DNA of 64,000 nt. Source: an uncultured Ruminococcus sp. (GTDB lineage Bacteria > Bacillota > Clostridia > Oscillospirales > Acutalibacteraceae). The notes under the pieces were generated by a model. That model was not told the DNA's origin, made no database searches, and worked only from the letters and a program-made list of their open reading frames with translations. The stretch is from positions 1 through 64,000 of the forward strand of contig CADCOE010000054.1 of NCBI GenBank assembly GCA_902802985.1, in the 5' to 3' direction. Numbering within the stretch: the first letter of the stretch is position 1; every line of letters begins with the position of its first letter. Shown piece after piece: positions 14,540 to 23,953 of the stretch. A program made the position numbers and the translations under genes.

Positions 14540-15103
14540 CTATGACAACAGACTCATTAGGGTCTTTTCATAGTTTTTGGTGAACGGGATATTGCACCAA
14601 TTCTCGTATCTGGTAAAGCAGCGCATCGCGCACGGCTCTGAAACAAAAAACGCATTTGCCACGTCCGTGTAATCATCGCAGCCTGCTTGCCCGATCCACG
14701 GGGTAGGCGCAAGCAGATATGCAGAGTAATAATCTGCGATGCGCCGCGCCAGTTCGCTTTCGCCTCTGTGTCCCATCCGTATGTGACCGATCTCATGACC
14801 GATCGTAAACCGAAGGCGTTCCTTCATTCCATCCGGTCTGTAGTAGATCACAAACGTTTTTCGATCAGGATTGTAATGACTGACTCCATCGACATCCTTC
14901 GGCACGAGTATCCGCTTTGCTTCTTTATCCATTTTGGAAAAAGGAACAAGCTCATATCCGAGCGATAACGCGATTTGCATTGGGTCTATCGGATAGCTTC
15001 GGATATTCAGCTGCACAAGCAAATCAACGGCATTTTCTTCGATTTTATTGTACAGCTTAGCGGGCAAAGACAAGTAGTCCAGATAATCCTGTTCGTACAT
15101 CAT
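14540..15103 (-). CDS. ImmA/IrrE-type zinc metallopeptidase
   Basis: 187 residues with the zinc motif HEIGHIRMGH (HExxH) in the middle, the ImmA/IrrE (M78) hallmark. Members cleave XRE-type repressors to induce mobile elements, as ImmA does for ImmR of ICEBs1. The gene overlaps the XRE gene upstream by 4 bases, so the protease and its probable substrate are made together. This supports an integrative element. Confidence 0.9.
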   Translation of the reverse strand: MMYEQDYLDYLSLPAKLYNKIEENAVDLLVQLNIRSYPIDPMQIALSLGYELVPFSKMDKEAKRILVPKDVDGVSHYNPDRKTFVIYYRPDGMKERLRFTIGHEIGHIRMGHRGESELARRIADYYSAYLLAPTPWIGQAGCDDYTDVANAFFVSEPCAMRCFTRYENWCNIPFTKNYEKTLMSLLS

Positions 15104-15405
15104 TTCTCCATCAGAAGCTTGATCAGCTTGAATTTTTCTTCGTCCGTCATAGAAATGGTGCTTCTGGCGACAAGACGGTAAACATCTTCAAAGCCGGTCT
15201 GATCTTCTTTTCCTGTGATTAAATACTCAACGGTCGTGTTCAGCGCGGTGGCCATGTTTGCTACCACCTCGATCTTGGGCTCTCTTTCGTTTTTCAAGTA
15301 CCTGCACATTGCTGCTTCGGTTACGCCACACATTAGTGCAAACTCCTTTTGTGTGTAGCCGCTTTCTTTAAGCAACTTTGCAATTCGATCTCCTATTCGT
15401 GTCAT
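15100..15405 (-). CDS. XRE-family repressor (ImmR-like)
   Basis: 101 residues. The HTH occupies residues 5-60 (IAKLLKESGYTQKEFALMCGVTEAAMCRYLKNE), followed by a short tail. It is the likely master repressor of the element and target of the downstream ImmA-type protease. It has its own strong promoter with a palindrome between promoter and gene. RBS AAGGAGGAAGGCACC. Confidence 0.88.
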   Translation of the reverse strand: MTRIGDRIAKLLKESGYTQKEFALMCGVTEAAMCRYLKNEREPKIEVVANMATALNTTVEYLITGKEDQTGFEDVYRLVARSTISMTDEEKFKLIKLLMEK

Positions 15406-15426
15406 GGTGCCTTCCTCCTTGATTTG

Positions 15427-15480
15427 CCGAAATTATCCTTTCGGTAATTTTAGTATAGCACCTGGTTGTAGCATTGTCAA
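15427..15480 (-). promoter_or_regulatory. promoter and operator of the XRE gene
   Basis: TTGACA (15475-15480), 17 bases, TATACT (15452-15457) on the minus strand. The inverted repeat CCGAAA-N6-TTTCGG (15427-15444) lies just downstream of the start point and is a probable autorepressor site. Confidence 0.8.
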
Positions 15481-15550
15481 GTGTTTTTGCAAAAAAATAT
15501 GGCCCACTTTCTTTCGTGGGCTGAATTCTTTTTCAATTGTCGATGAAACA

Positions 15551-15572
15551 ATGGCACCATTTTTGGCACCCG
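15551..15572. repeat. 22-bp direct repeat, copy 2
   Basis: Identical to 12614-12635 and in the same orientation. It lies about 145 bases from the tRNA-Arg junction, a position where tyrosine recombinases have arm-type binding sites. Confidence 0.8.
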
Positions 15573-15714
15573 CTTTGGTGTATAATGGTTTTGGCACATA
15601 GCAAAGGGCAATCGGTTTTCTCTAAATCCTGAAAAATATCGTGAAAACGATGTAAATTGTGCGAATAATCCGCGCTTTTGCGGATAAGGTATTTGGTTGG
15701 GAGCGAAGCACAGT

Positions 15715-15760
15715 CCTCCTAAGCGGAAGGTCGTGGGTTCAAATCCCGCCGAGGACGCCA
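15715..15760 (+). other. tRNA-Arg(CCU) 3' fragment, attachment-site junction
   Basis: The sequence has an anticodon loop CTCCTAA with 3' stem GCGG, a perfect T-arm (GTGGG TTCAAAT CCCGC), the 3' acceptor strand CGAGGAC, G73 and CCA. The 5' half is missing: the expected acceptor GTCCTCG is not found 77 bases upstream and the 5' anticodon stem is broken. This is the pattern left when an element integrates into a tRNA gene. The reconstituted tRNA should lie at the other end, left of the window. Confidence 0.8.
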
Positions 15761-15765
15761 TTTTT

Positions 15766-15800
15766 AACCGTTTTTGATAATTTTTTTATCAAAAACGGTT
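15766..15800 (+). terminator. terminator of the interrupted tRNA gene
   Basis: AACCGTTTTTGAT pairs with ATCAAAAACGGTT and TTTCTC follows. It lies 6 bases after the tRNA CCA and marks the first chromosomal DNA. Confidence 0.8.
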
Positions 15801-15864
15801 TTTCTCTTTTTACAGATTTCGTTTATGTGATCGTGCTAACAAAAATCATCTTTCTGTTAACAGA

Positions 15865-16890
15865 TTAGGTGCGCGGTATGCTGGCGGATTGTTTGCCAAT
15901 GTCAGTTCCTTTTGGTTGGAACGAGGCTACTTTTGATTTCGGATCGGTAAAAGTTTGCAGTTGAGTTCCATCCGATGAAATAATAATATTTCCGTCTTCC
16001 AGTGTCGTCAACACCGTATCAACGGATCTTTTTAAACGCTGCATTACTGCAGAATCTGGCAAAGATTTTTCCTCATTTCCCACAGAAACTATGGCTGTCT
16101 TTGGTGCAACTTTATTAATAAAAGCTTGACTCGTTGCTGTTTTACTGCCATGGTGAGAAACTTTGAGTACATCTGAAGTTATTGTTTTCCCTGAATTGAT
16201 TAAATCATTTTCTGCTCCTTGTCCTGCATCTGCCATCAATAAAAATGATGTGTTTTTATACAGTATTCTCACAACTAACGAATTATCATTTTTATTTTGA
16301 TAATCTCTGCCGGGCGAAAGAATTTGAAACACAACATCTCCAAGAGAATAATTATTGATTCCGGTTTCTATTACTTTAATATGATGTTCCTTTATTTTAG
16401 CGTACATCATACGTTCCGTTTCGGTTTGCTCTGAAGAAGAACGTATATTGTATTGACTCAAAAACACATTGTCGATCGGAAAATAATCCGCTATTGACGA
16501 AAAATCGCCTATATGATCACTATCGGTATGGGTTACTATTAACAAATTGATTCTTTTCACTTCACACCGCTGCAAGTATTTTCGGGTTGCATTTCCGAGA
16601 GATGCTTTTCCTGTATCAATTAAGGCTGTATTTTCTCCACAACGGACAAGAATGCTATCCCCGTGACCCACATCAATAAAATGAATGGAAAAGGGACTGT
16701 TATAAGCTGTAAGAGAAAAATCACTCAATCCTAGGCGGTATTTCAAATCACTGAATGTAATTCCAAAAAAACAATCTGTAAATATTAAATACGACAGGCA
16801 TAGATACAAAAAGATAGATATAGTCGTCAGCAAACACTGCGTTGGCTGCGATAGTTGAGATTTACCTCGATGATGATGTTTCCTTAACAT
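15865..16890 (-). CDS. ComEC/Rec2-like metallo-beta-lactamase-fold hydrolase
   Basis: About 341 residues. One N-terminal membrane helix (CLLTTISIFLYLCLSYLIF) is followed by an exported MBL domain: FIDVGHGDSILVR, the zinc motif HTDSDHIG, then MADAG and VSHHGSKTATS. This is the arrangement of the ComEC C-terminal domain without the pore, typical of secreted or surface hydrolases of unknown substrate. The ATG at 16890 has a good RBS (AAAGGGTG); an earlier TTG exists. It overlaps the end of the CNNM-type gene. Confidence 0.8.
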   Translation of the reverse strand: MLRKHHHRGKSQLSQPTQCLLTTISIFLYLCLSYLIFTDCFFGITFSDLKYRLGLSDFSLTAYNSPFSIHFIDVGHGDSILVRCGENTALIDTGKASLGNATRKYLQRCEVKRINLLIVTHTDSDHIGDFSSIADYFPIDNVFLSQYNIRSSSEQTETERMMYAKIKEHHIKVIETGINNYSLGDVVFQILSPGRDYQNKNDNSLVVRILYKNTSFLLMADAGQGAENDLINSGKTITSDVLKVSHHGSKTATSQAFINKVAPKTAIVSVGNEEKSLPDSAVMQRLKRSVDTVLTTLEDGNIIISSDGTQLQTFTDPKSKVASFQPKGTDIGKQSASIPRT

Positions 16891-18151
16891 CTTCTTCACC
16901 CTTTGTTTTATCAATCATTATAATGGAATTCACTCTTTGATCTTCCACATCGGTTACAATTATTTTGAAATCATTATATTCAAAGAACATTCCATTTTTT
17001 GGAATATCACCTATCTGCTCAATGACCCAACCGCCAACGGATTTACTATCCGTATCAATATAACCGCTATCTTTTTCAATCAATTCCAACATATCATTGA
17101 TGTTCATATCCCCACTAATTTTATACTTATTTTTTTCCAGCTTTGTAAATTTATTTTCTACTTCTTCATCCTCATCCCATATATCCCCTACCAGCTGCTC
17201 AAGCAAATCTTCCATTGTCACAATACCGAGTGTCCCTCCGTAATCATCTGTAACAATCGCCATATGCAGCCGCTTATATTTAAAATCTGCCAACAACGAT
17301 GACAGTTTTTTAGAGCGATAGATAAAATAAGCTGGCTGTATCAGTTCACGTATATCAGGATATTTGTTCTGCGGCATTTTTTCAAGATAATCTCTGGTAT
17401 GCAACACACCAATAATATTGTCAATATTTTGTTTGTAAACAGGAATACGGGAATAACGTTCTTTTAAAATGATCTCTTTGATTTTGAAGGGCTCATCATC
17501 GATATCAAGTGCTATCATATCTACACGAGGCGTTAAAATATCATAAGCGGTTTTTTCATCAAACTCAAGTGCGGATTGTACAAGTTCACTCTCCTGTTCT
17601 TCCAGAACTCCCTCTTCCTCAATACTTTCAACGATATATTTCAGTTCATCTTCGGTTACAGTTGGTTCTTTGTGACTGTTTTTACCAGCAATTTTTTTAA
17701 CCAAACGATTAATACACAATAAAAGATAAGTCACAGGAGACATCACTATCATTAATATATATAGTACTGCTGCCGAACGCATACAAAAGCTTTCACTATT
17801 TTCTTTCGCAATGTTCTTGGGCATTACCTCTCCAAAAATCAAAACCACAACTGTTAAAACAATGGTACTGACCAGCGTTCCCGAAGCATCACCCAAAAAT
17901 GATACAAACAGCAGCGTAGCTAATGAAGATGCTGCTATGTTCACGATATTGTTGCCAACAAGAATAGTAGACAATGCTTTGTCATAATGTTCACAGATAT
18001 AATAAGCTTTTTTTGCTTTTTTATTTCCGTTATCAGCATAGTTTTTCAGTCTGATTTTGCTGACAGAAGAATATGCCGTTTCAGTCGATGAAAAAAAGGC
18101 TGAGCACATTACAAGTAAAATAATAACCGCTTCCAAGAACCAAGGATTCAA
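16862..18151 (-). CDS. CNNM/CorC-family membrane protein (hemolysin-like)
   Basis: 429 residues. The N-terminal DUF21/CNNM domain has four hydrophobic segments (AFFSSTETAYSSVSK, VGNNIVNIAASSLATLLFV, GEVMPKNIAKE are family marks). A CBS pair follows (about 200-325), then a CorC_HlyC domain at the C-terminus (VGGWVIEQIGDIP). Members export Mg/Co or regulate ion balance. The last 29 bases overlap the MBL gene, suggesting coupled expression. Confidence 0.9.
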   Translation of the reverse strand: MNPWFLEAVIILLVMCSAFFSSTETAYSSVSKIRLKNYADNGNKKAKKAYYICEHYDKALSTILVGNNIVNIAASSLATLLFVSFLGDASGTLVSTIVLTVVVLIFGEVMPKNIAKENSESFCMRSAAVLYILMIVMSPVTYLLLCINRLVKKIAGKNSHKEPTVTEDELKYIVESIEEEGVLEEQESELVQSALEFDEKTAYDILTPRVDMIALDIDDEPFKIKEIILKERYSRIPVYKQNIDNIIGVLHTRDYLEKMPQNKYPDIRELIQPAYFIYRSKKLSSLLADFKYKRLHMAIVTDDYGGTLGIVTMEDLLEQLVGDIWDEDEEVENKFTKLEKNKYKISGDMNINDMLELIEKDSGYIDTDSKSVGGWVIEQIGDIPKNGMFFEYNDFKIIVTDVEDQRVNSIIMIDKTKGEEDVKETSSSR

Positions 18152-18370
18152 AAAATGTTCACTCCTTCATTTTATAGTGATCCTACTCAATCAAATAACA
18201 CAATAAATCATTTTTTCTTTGCCAAAAAACACACAGTTTTGACCGGAACGATAAGATTTTACTATGTAACCCGGAAAAATTGTATGCGATGATTGTCATA
18301 GAACACTATATATCAACATAATAATCTATTAGAGATATTACCAAACTTTTTCTTCCTTTTCAATAGCATT

Positions 18371-18823
18371 TTATAAAAATACATCCTGCTGACAATGGCA
18401 TAAAAGCTCCTGTAGTTTCATTTCAAAGGCTTTATCTTGTTCAACCGTTCTTTTTGAGGGTCCTTTCACCCTACCTCCCGAACGGCAAATTTTTCTGATA
18501 ATGTATCGGGAATGGAGTAACAAATCTATATTGCCGCTGTTATAAGACATCCCGTTTTGATTGATCACTACTGCCTTTCTGACAAGACACATTGCCGCAA
18601 GACCATAATCTTGTGTAATAACAATATCTCCGCTTTCTACCATATTGACAAGTGTAAAATCCACGCTGTCCGTTCCCTTGGAAACGGTGATAATTTCAGC
18701 ATAATCATTCTGAAAAATATGCGATGTATCACATACAATAACACATTGCAGACGATGTTTTCCACCAATTTTCACAGCAATATTGACCACTGGGCAACCG
18801 TCTGCATCGATTAATAGTTTCAT
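18371..18823 (-). CDS. YaiI/YqxD family protein (DUF188)
   Basis: 150 residues beginning MKLLIDADGCPVVNIAVKIG, with the conserved CDTSH, KGTDSVDFTLVNMVESGDIVITQDYGLA and a basic GGRVKGPSKRT near the end. These mark the DUF188 family, a PIN-like fold with possible nuclease function but no proven reaction. The start is chosen because TGGAGG lies 6 bases before this ATG. Confidence 0.9.
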   Translation of the reverse strand: MKLLIDADGCPVVNIAVKIGGKHRLQCVIVCDTSHIFQNDYAEIITVSKGTDSVDFTLVNMVESGDIVITQDYGLAAMCLVRKAVVINQNGMSYNSGNIDLLLHSRYIIRKICRSGGRVKGPSKRTVEQDKAFEMKLQELLCHCQQDVFL

Positions 18824-18879
18824 TTTTGCCTCCATTAGGATAATTTTTCTTATTATAGCATAAAAATCAAAAAAACAAT

Positions 18880-18904
18880 AGACCCACATAAAAAATGTGA
18901 GTCT
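18880..18904 (-). terminator. pullulanase terminator
   Basis: AGACCCACA and TGTGAGTCT pair across a short A-rich loop, with TTGTTTTTTT following on the minus strand. It lies 45 bases after the pullulanase stop. Confidence 0.7.
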
Positions 18905-18948
18905 GTTGTAGAAAACACTGAAATTCACAAAGAAATCAAGATTTACTT

Positions 18949-21900
18949 TTAGGAAACTTTAATAGTCGTATATTGATACGCATTTTTTCCCGATGAATCC
19001 ACAACACTAACCTTTACACTGTAGGTTCCCGCTGTTGAAAATGTAATCGTCTTATAATTTCTTGTATTGAGAGGCATCGCTGTTGTCCAATCGGAAGAAC
19101 CGAGTCGGAGATACTCGATTTCATACCGATAGCTTCCCGTACCGCCCGATGCAGTGGCGGTCACAACAACACCGGTTCCTTTTTTAACGGAAGTTGCACT
19201 GGATTTCACACTGACAGAAAGTGCTTCGTCCTTTTTTGACACCTTGACAACAAAGTCTTTATTCACTACTTTATTTGATTTATCCTTGACCTTGACACGA
19301 ATATCATAAGAGGTCGCCACTGCGGGTTTTACTGTCATCGTTGCACTCGAAGCATAATCTCTTATTCTTGTCCATTTGGCAGAAGAACTCTTTTTGTAAT
19401 AAGCGGCATAAGTGTACGGACTGGTTCCTCCCGATGCTGCTGCTGTAATTTTAACGGTATCACCTAACTTGACAGAATTAGAGGAAATTTTGGAATTATT
19501 GGTAAGTGCAATATCATCTTTGCTGACAGCAACATTAAAATCTTTGTTTTCATTCTTGCCTTTAGCATCATATACTGTCACACGGATAGTATAATTTGTT
19601 GCTAATGTCGGCTTCACACTGATGGTTGCCGTACTTTGTTTGTTTTGTACCGTTACCCAAGAGTCGCTGCTTGCTTTCTTATACATTATAGTGTAAGTGT
19701 AAGGTGATGTACCGCCTGTGGCAGAAGCATTGACTGTCACAGTTTCTCCCAGCTTGATAGCGGTTTTTGATACTGATGATGTGTTTTTGAGTGCTTCAAT
19801 CGGATCCACTTTGCTCTTATATACATAGTTGACGGTAATGGTAGCAGAAGTATACTTGCCTGTAGCATTGGTCGGAGTTGTTTTCAGTTCGTATCCGTCA
19901 AAACTCTTAGCTGAAGTAGTGTATGTATTAGTACCATCTGCCATTCCCTTCAATGTTTCGGATGCCAACACCTTGCCGCTTTCATCGGTATAATTCACTA
20001 CTACTTTACCGGTAGGATATACCTTGCCGCCCTTGACCCACGCTTCACCGCTGACAGAATAACCTTTACTTCCCGTACCTGTCGGATCCTGTGAACCACC
20101 GTTATTATTATTGGCGATAAACAATGCACTTTCTGCTGAATCAACAGTACCACTGTACCAGTTATTACCATCATCCTTCATTAATGTACCCGGCCATTTG
20201 CCTGCATACTCTTTAGCTGTCGAACCATTTTCGGTATATACGTACATTGCTACCTGTGACCAACTGCTGGAGTTATAATAATGAATGATGAGTCCCTGCT
20301 CCTCTACAGCATTATATTTGAACGTTACTGTAATGGTACTGCTGGCGAATTTACCGCTGGCATTGGTGGTCAGCGACAAGTCACATTCATACCCCTTCAC
20401 TGTTTTGGGAGAATAGGAATACGATGAACCTATCAATCCGGTATAGGTATCACTTTCGGCAATCTTGGAATTGCTTGCAGCATCTACATAGTTCACGATG
20501 ACAGTTCCGTATTTGGTATTATCAATTTCATAATAGTAATTGACAGTTGCACCACTCTTGGAATAGGTGCCTTTTGTGGGACCGGATGTAGAAGATACAG
20601 TATAACCCTCATTCAGCAGAGCAACAAGCGGTGAAGTGCTGTAAGAGGCACCTTCATCACCCTTGAGTGTTTCTGTCTGATAGGTCTTCCCGGTTGATTT
20701 GATAATATGATTGACGGTGACCGTACATTTTTTGGAAATATCGGTGTTATCAAAGCTTGTCTTATCAATCAACACCATAGTAGAACGTGCCGGCACAGTA
20801 ACTGTACTACCTGTGGTACCCAAAGAAGTCGTACCTGCTTGTTTGCCGTTGGCAACAATAACCCACTGAGACGGCAGTGTCTGACCATCATAGGTCATCA
20901 ATGTAACCGTTTTGGCAGAACTGTTGGCATTATGCAGAACAGCTGCAAAATTCCATTCATTGCTTGCATTGAGCTTGTTGTACATTGTGAAAGCAACGAC
21001 ACCGTCAGGACAATTTGCACCCCACGAGAAATAAATGGTATCATTACTGGTATTGGTCGGATCTCTGAAGGGGGAATATGCTTTTCTGATTTCGATCAAA
21101 CCCTTATAATAAGAACTGACATCAGAATAGGTAACTGTATTTTGCCATTTAAGCTGGTTAACTGACGTTGCAGATTTATAGCTGTTATCATCGCCGCCTT
21201 TGGTTCTTGCAAACTCTTCACCGGCCTGGAAGAAAGACATACCCTGAGAGGTAAGAATAATACCGCCTGCCATTTTATTCATTTCAACCAGATCATCATA
21301 ACGGTTGCCATAACCGGAACCACCCTTAACAGACTTCACAAGCTTATCATAGAGGGTATAGTTATCGTGTGCAGAAGTATAAGTAACGGTTTGTGAAGGT
21401 TGTTTGGACCATTTGCCCGTTCCCGACATACTGGTCGAGTTTGCCTGTATACCGCCCTTTAAAGCGGTTTCATAGCCTGCTGCCCCCTGAATAAAACCTT
21501 TGTCAGCAGCATTAAAGCAACTTCCCTTGATAGCATCACGTACTTTATCATTGAAGGCTGCTATTTCTTCCGATACCATTGACATATTGCCTTGTACTGC
21601 TGTCGGTTTGGGACAAGTAGTGGCTTCTGCCGTCCACGGTTCGCCGTACATCAGAATATCAGGATCAATTTCATCCAATGCAGCACGAATTTTATTCATC
21701 GTATCAACATCGTGTATACCCATCAAGTCAAATCGGAAACCGTCCAGATGATATTCTGTTGCCCAATATACGATCGAGTCGATCATATATTTCTGATACA
21801 TCGCACGGTCACTGGCTGTTTCGTTACCGCATCCTGATGCATTGGAAAGGGTCCCCTTCTCCGTCTGACGATAATAGTAACCTGGTACCGTATAGTCAAA

Positions 21901-22839
21901 CCAGTCGTTAATTCCCGAGGAACCTGCGTATGTATGGTTGTATACTACGTCCATAACAACACCGATATTTTTTTTATGCAAAGACTGCACCATCTGCTTG
22001 AACTCGTTAACTCTTACATCACCATGATAAGGGTCTGTAGAATAAGAACCCTCGGGAGTATTATAGTTCATCGGGTCATAACCCCAGTTAAACTGATCTG
22101 TATCAAGCTTGGTTTCATCTACGCTTCCGTAGTCATAAACAGGCAGAAGATGGACGTGTGTAACACCAAGGTCTGCGAGGTAATCTACACCCGTGGGATT
22201 AACGCCATTGCCGTTAACGGTAGTGCCTGTTTCCGTAAAGGCAAGATATTTACCTTTGTTTTTCATACCGGAGTCTGATGAAGAAGAGAAGTCACGCACA
22301 TGTGCCTCCCAGATGATAGCATCTGTTTGATTGGGACACTCCACTCGTTTGTCGTTTTCCCATCCCGCAGGGTCTGTCTCGTCAAGGTCAATGACCATAC
22401 CACGTTTGCCGTTGACACCTGTAGAACGTGCATAAATATCTACAGTTTCTTTTGTGGTACCATTGACCGTCACAAGATAAGTATAATAGGTATTTTTCAG
22501 GTCACCCGATATAGTGATGGACCATATACCCTGAGAACCTTTTATCATATCTTTGGTTTCGATGACAGAGGCTCCCGATTCACTGTCGCTTCCTGTTGTG
22601 TATCGCTTGATTTTGACAGCGGAAGCCGTTGGTGCCCATACTTTAAAGGTGGTGGATGCCTTAGTGTAAACGGCTCCCAAATCGTTTCCGCTGTATGCAT
22701 ATTGGTCGAGTGCGGACATTTCTGAATAGGATACCGCATTGACATCCAGCGTTGCTGCAACAGAAAACACCGAAAGAGACAGCAATGCTGACATCAATAA
22801 TGATGTCGCTTTTCTCATTCCGGTTTTTAGATTTGCCAT
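18949..22839 (-). CDS. secreted type I pullulanase (GH13) with starch-binding and Ig-like modules
   Basis: 1,296 residues from the ATG with RBS GAAAGAAGG. A signal peptide ends near DVNA. A CBM48-like domain comes next, then the GH13 core with the pullulanase mark FNWGYDPMNY and the four GH13 regions: DVVYNHTY, GFRFDLMGIHD (nucleophile Asp), GEPW (acid Glu), SAHDNYTLYDK. After it come MucBP-like repeats (VNYVD... types), a CBM26-like module (YNSSSWSQVAMYVYTENG) and three Ig-like repeats with GGTSPYTY. It cleaves alpha-1,6 bonds of pullulan/amylopectin outside the cell. No dockerin or LPXTG is seen. Confidence 0.95.
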   Translation of the reverse strand: MANLKTGMRKATSLLMSALLSLSVFSVAATLDVNAVSYSEMSALDQYAYSGNDLGAVYTKASTTFKVWAPTASAVKIKRYTTGSDSESGASVIETKDMIKGSQGIWSITISGDLKNTYYTYLVTVNGTTKETVDIYARSTGVNGKRGMVIDLDETDPAGWENDKRVECPNQTDAIIWEAHVRDFSSSSDSGMKNKGKYLAFTETGTTVNGNGVNPTGVDYLADLGVTHVHLLPVYDYGSVDETKLDTDQFNWGYDPMNYNTPEGSYSTDPYHGDVRVNEFKQMVQSLHKKNIGVVMDVVYNHTYAGSSGINDWFDYTVPGYYYRQTEKGTLSNASGCGNETASDRAMYQKYMIDSIVYWATEYHLDGFRFDLMGIHDVDTMNKIRAALDEIDPDILMYGEPWTAEATTCPKPTAVQGNMSMVSEEIAAFNDKVRDAIKGSCFNAADKGFIQGAAGYETALKGGIQANSTSMSGTGKWSKQPSQTVTYTSAHDNYTLYDKLVKSVKGGSGYGNRYDDLVEMNKMAGGIILTSQGMSFFQAGEEFARTKGGDDNSYKSATSVNQLKWQNTVTYSDVSSYYKGLIEIRKAYSPFRDPTNTSNDTIYFSWGANCPDGVVAFTMYNKLNASNEWNFAAVLHNANSSAKTVTLMTYDGQTLPSQWVIVANGKQAGTTSLGTTGSTVTVPARSTMVLIDKTSFDNTDISKKCTVTVNHIIKSTGKTYQTETLKGDEGASYSTSPLVALLNEGYTVSSTSGPTKGTYSKSGATVNYYYEIDNTKYGTVIVNYVDAASNSKIAESDTYTGLIGSSYSYSPKTVKGYECDLSLTTNASGKFASSTITVTFKYNAVEEQGLIIHYYNSSSWSQVAMYVYTENGSTAKEYAGKWPGTLMKDDGNNWYSGTVDSAESALFIANNNNGGSQDPTGTGSKGYSVSGEAWVKGGKVYPTGKVVVNYTDESGKVLASETLKGMADGTNTYTTSAKSFDGYELKTTPTNATGKYTSATITVNYVYKSKVDPIEALKNTSSVSKTAIKLGETVTVNASATGGTSPYTYTIMYKKASSDSWVTVQNKQSTATISVKPTLATNYTIRVTVYDAKGKNENKDFNVAVSKDDIALTNNSKISSNSVKLGDTVKITAAASGGTSPYTYAAYYKKSSSAKWTRIRDYASSATMTVKPAVATSYDIRVKVKDKSNKVVNKDFVVKVSKKDEALSVSVKSSATSVKKGTGVVVTATASGGTGSYRYEIEYLRLGSSDWTTAMPLNTRNYKTITFSTAGTYSVKVSVVDSSGKNAYQYTTIKVS

Positions 22840-22992
22840 ATTAAGACCTTCTTTCTCTGATTTTTTATGGAATATGCACACTATCCTCTATTATAGTTTA
22901 ATACAATTACCATTCTTTTTATTTCTTAAAAAGAATGATGAAACAAAAAAACTAATAAAAATCGCTTATTATATCTATGCATAATGACAAAA

Positions 22993-23021
22993 AAAGAAAC
23001 TGCATCCAACACAGTTTCTTT
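22993..23021 (-). terminator. terminator after the EamA transporter gene
   Basis: AAAGAAACTG pairs with CAGTTTCTTT, and minus-strand TTTTTTTGTC follows. It separates queA/transporter from the pullulanase unit. Confidence 0.75.
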
Positions 23022-23036
23022 TAATTTGATTGTTGA

Positions 23037-23939
23037 TCACTTCTTTTTGGATAATGCATGAGCCTGTCCTCTGTTTTTGAAAAACCATTTGTTATTATTA
23101 TACAGAAACATCAACAGTGACATTGAGAATATCACCACGTATCCGACGAAACTGTACATATCAGGCATTTCCGCAAGGAAAACAACACCCAGCAATGTCG
23201 CAAAAATAATTTGAGAGTAATCATACACTGAAATCTCTCTGGCCGGTGCATAGCAATAGGCTGCTGTAATGGTAAACTGTCCCCCTGCTGCTGAAGCACC
23301 TGCTCCCAACAACATCAACAACTGCCACCATTCCATCGAATGAAAATCAATAATGAGATATGGCAAGGTCACAAGACACGAAAATACCGAGAAAAACAAA
23401 ACGATTACCGAACCATTTTCCTTTCGGTTTCCCAGCACACGAACAACAGTGTAAGCAACGCCTGCACACATTCCTCCTATCAAACCGATAGCAGAGGGGA
23501 ATAAATCAACATTTTGAAATGACGGCTTAATGATAAACAATGCTCCGATAAAAGCAATAAACACAGCAGAACCCTGTAAAAAAGTCAACCGTTCCTTTAG
23601 GAAAATCAATGAAAAGATGATGACAAAGAACGGCGACATTTTGTTGAGGATAGAAGCATCTGCCAAAGGAATATGATCTATAGCATAAAAATTACAAATA
23701 ATTCCTAATGTACCAAATGAAGAACGCAAAAGCAAAAATTTAAGATTGCCCTTTTTCCATCGAAAACTTTCCTTATTTTTTAAAATTACCGCCAATGCAA
23801 AAAATATCGCCATAAAATTGCGGAAAAAGCATTTTTGAAACGACGGCAAATCTCCCGATAGTCTTACAAATAAATTCATAAAGGCAAAAAAGAAAGCCGA
23901 TAAAATGATGTAGAGAATTGCTTTATTTTTTTGTTTCAT
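23037..23939 (-). CDS. EamA/DMT-family transporter
   Basis: About 300 residues with ten hydrophobic segments and two EamA repeats (first half KAILYIILSAFFFAFMNLFVR..., second half AIGLIGGMCAGVAYTVVRVLG...). It resembles drug/metabolite exporters of the RhaT/YdcZ type; the substrate is unknown. The ATG at 23939 follows AAGGTGG at good spacing; an earlier ATG overlaps the queA stop. Likely the second gene of a queA operon. Confidence 0.85.
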   Translation of the reverse strand: MKQKNKAILYIILSAFFFAFMNLFVRLSGDLPSFQKCFFRNFMAIFFALAVILKNKESFRWKKGNLKFLLLRSSFGTLGIICNFYAIDHIPLADASILNKMSPFFVIIFSLIFLKERLTFLQGSAVFIAFIGALFIIKPSFQNVDLFPSAIGLIGGMCAGVAYTVVRVLGNRKENGSVIVLFFSVFSCLVTLPYLIIDFHSMEWWQLLMLLGAGASAAGGQFTITAAYCYAPAREISVYDYSQIIFATLLGVVFLAEMPDMYSFVGYVVIFSMSLLMFLYNNNKWFFKNRGQAHALSKKK

Positions 23940-23953
23940 TCCAACCACCTTCA

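Noticed and set aside
15684-15760. Complete tRNA-Arg gene
   Set aside because: The 5' acceptor strand, D-arm and 5' anticodon stem needed to pair with the intact 3' half are not present.
15477-15761. Protein starting MASSAGFEPTTFRLGG on the minus strand
   Set aside because: This is the antisense reading of the tRNA-Arg fragment, a familiar false gene.
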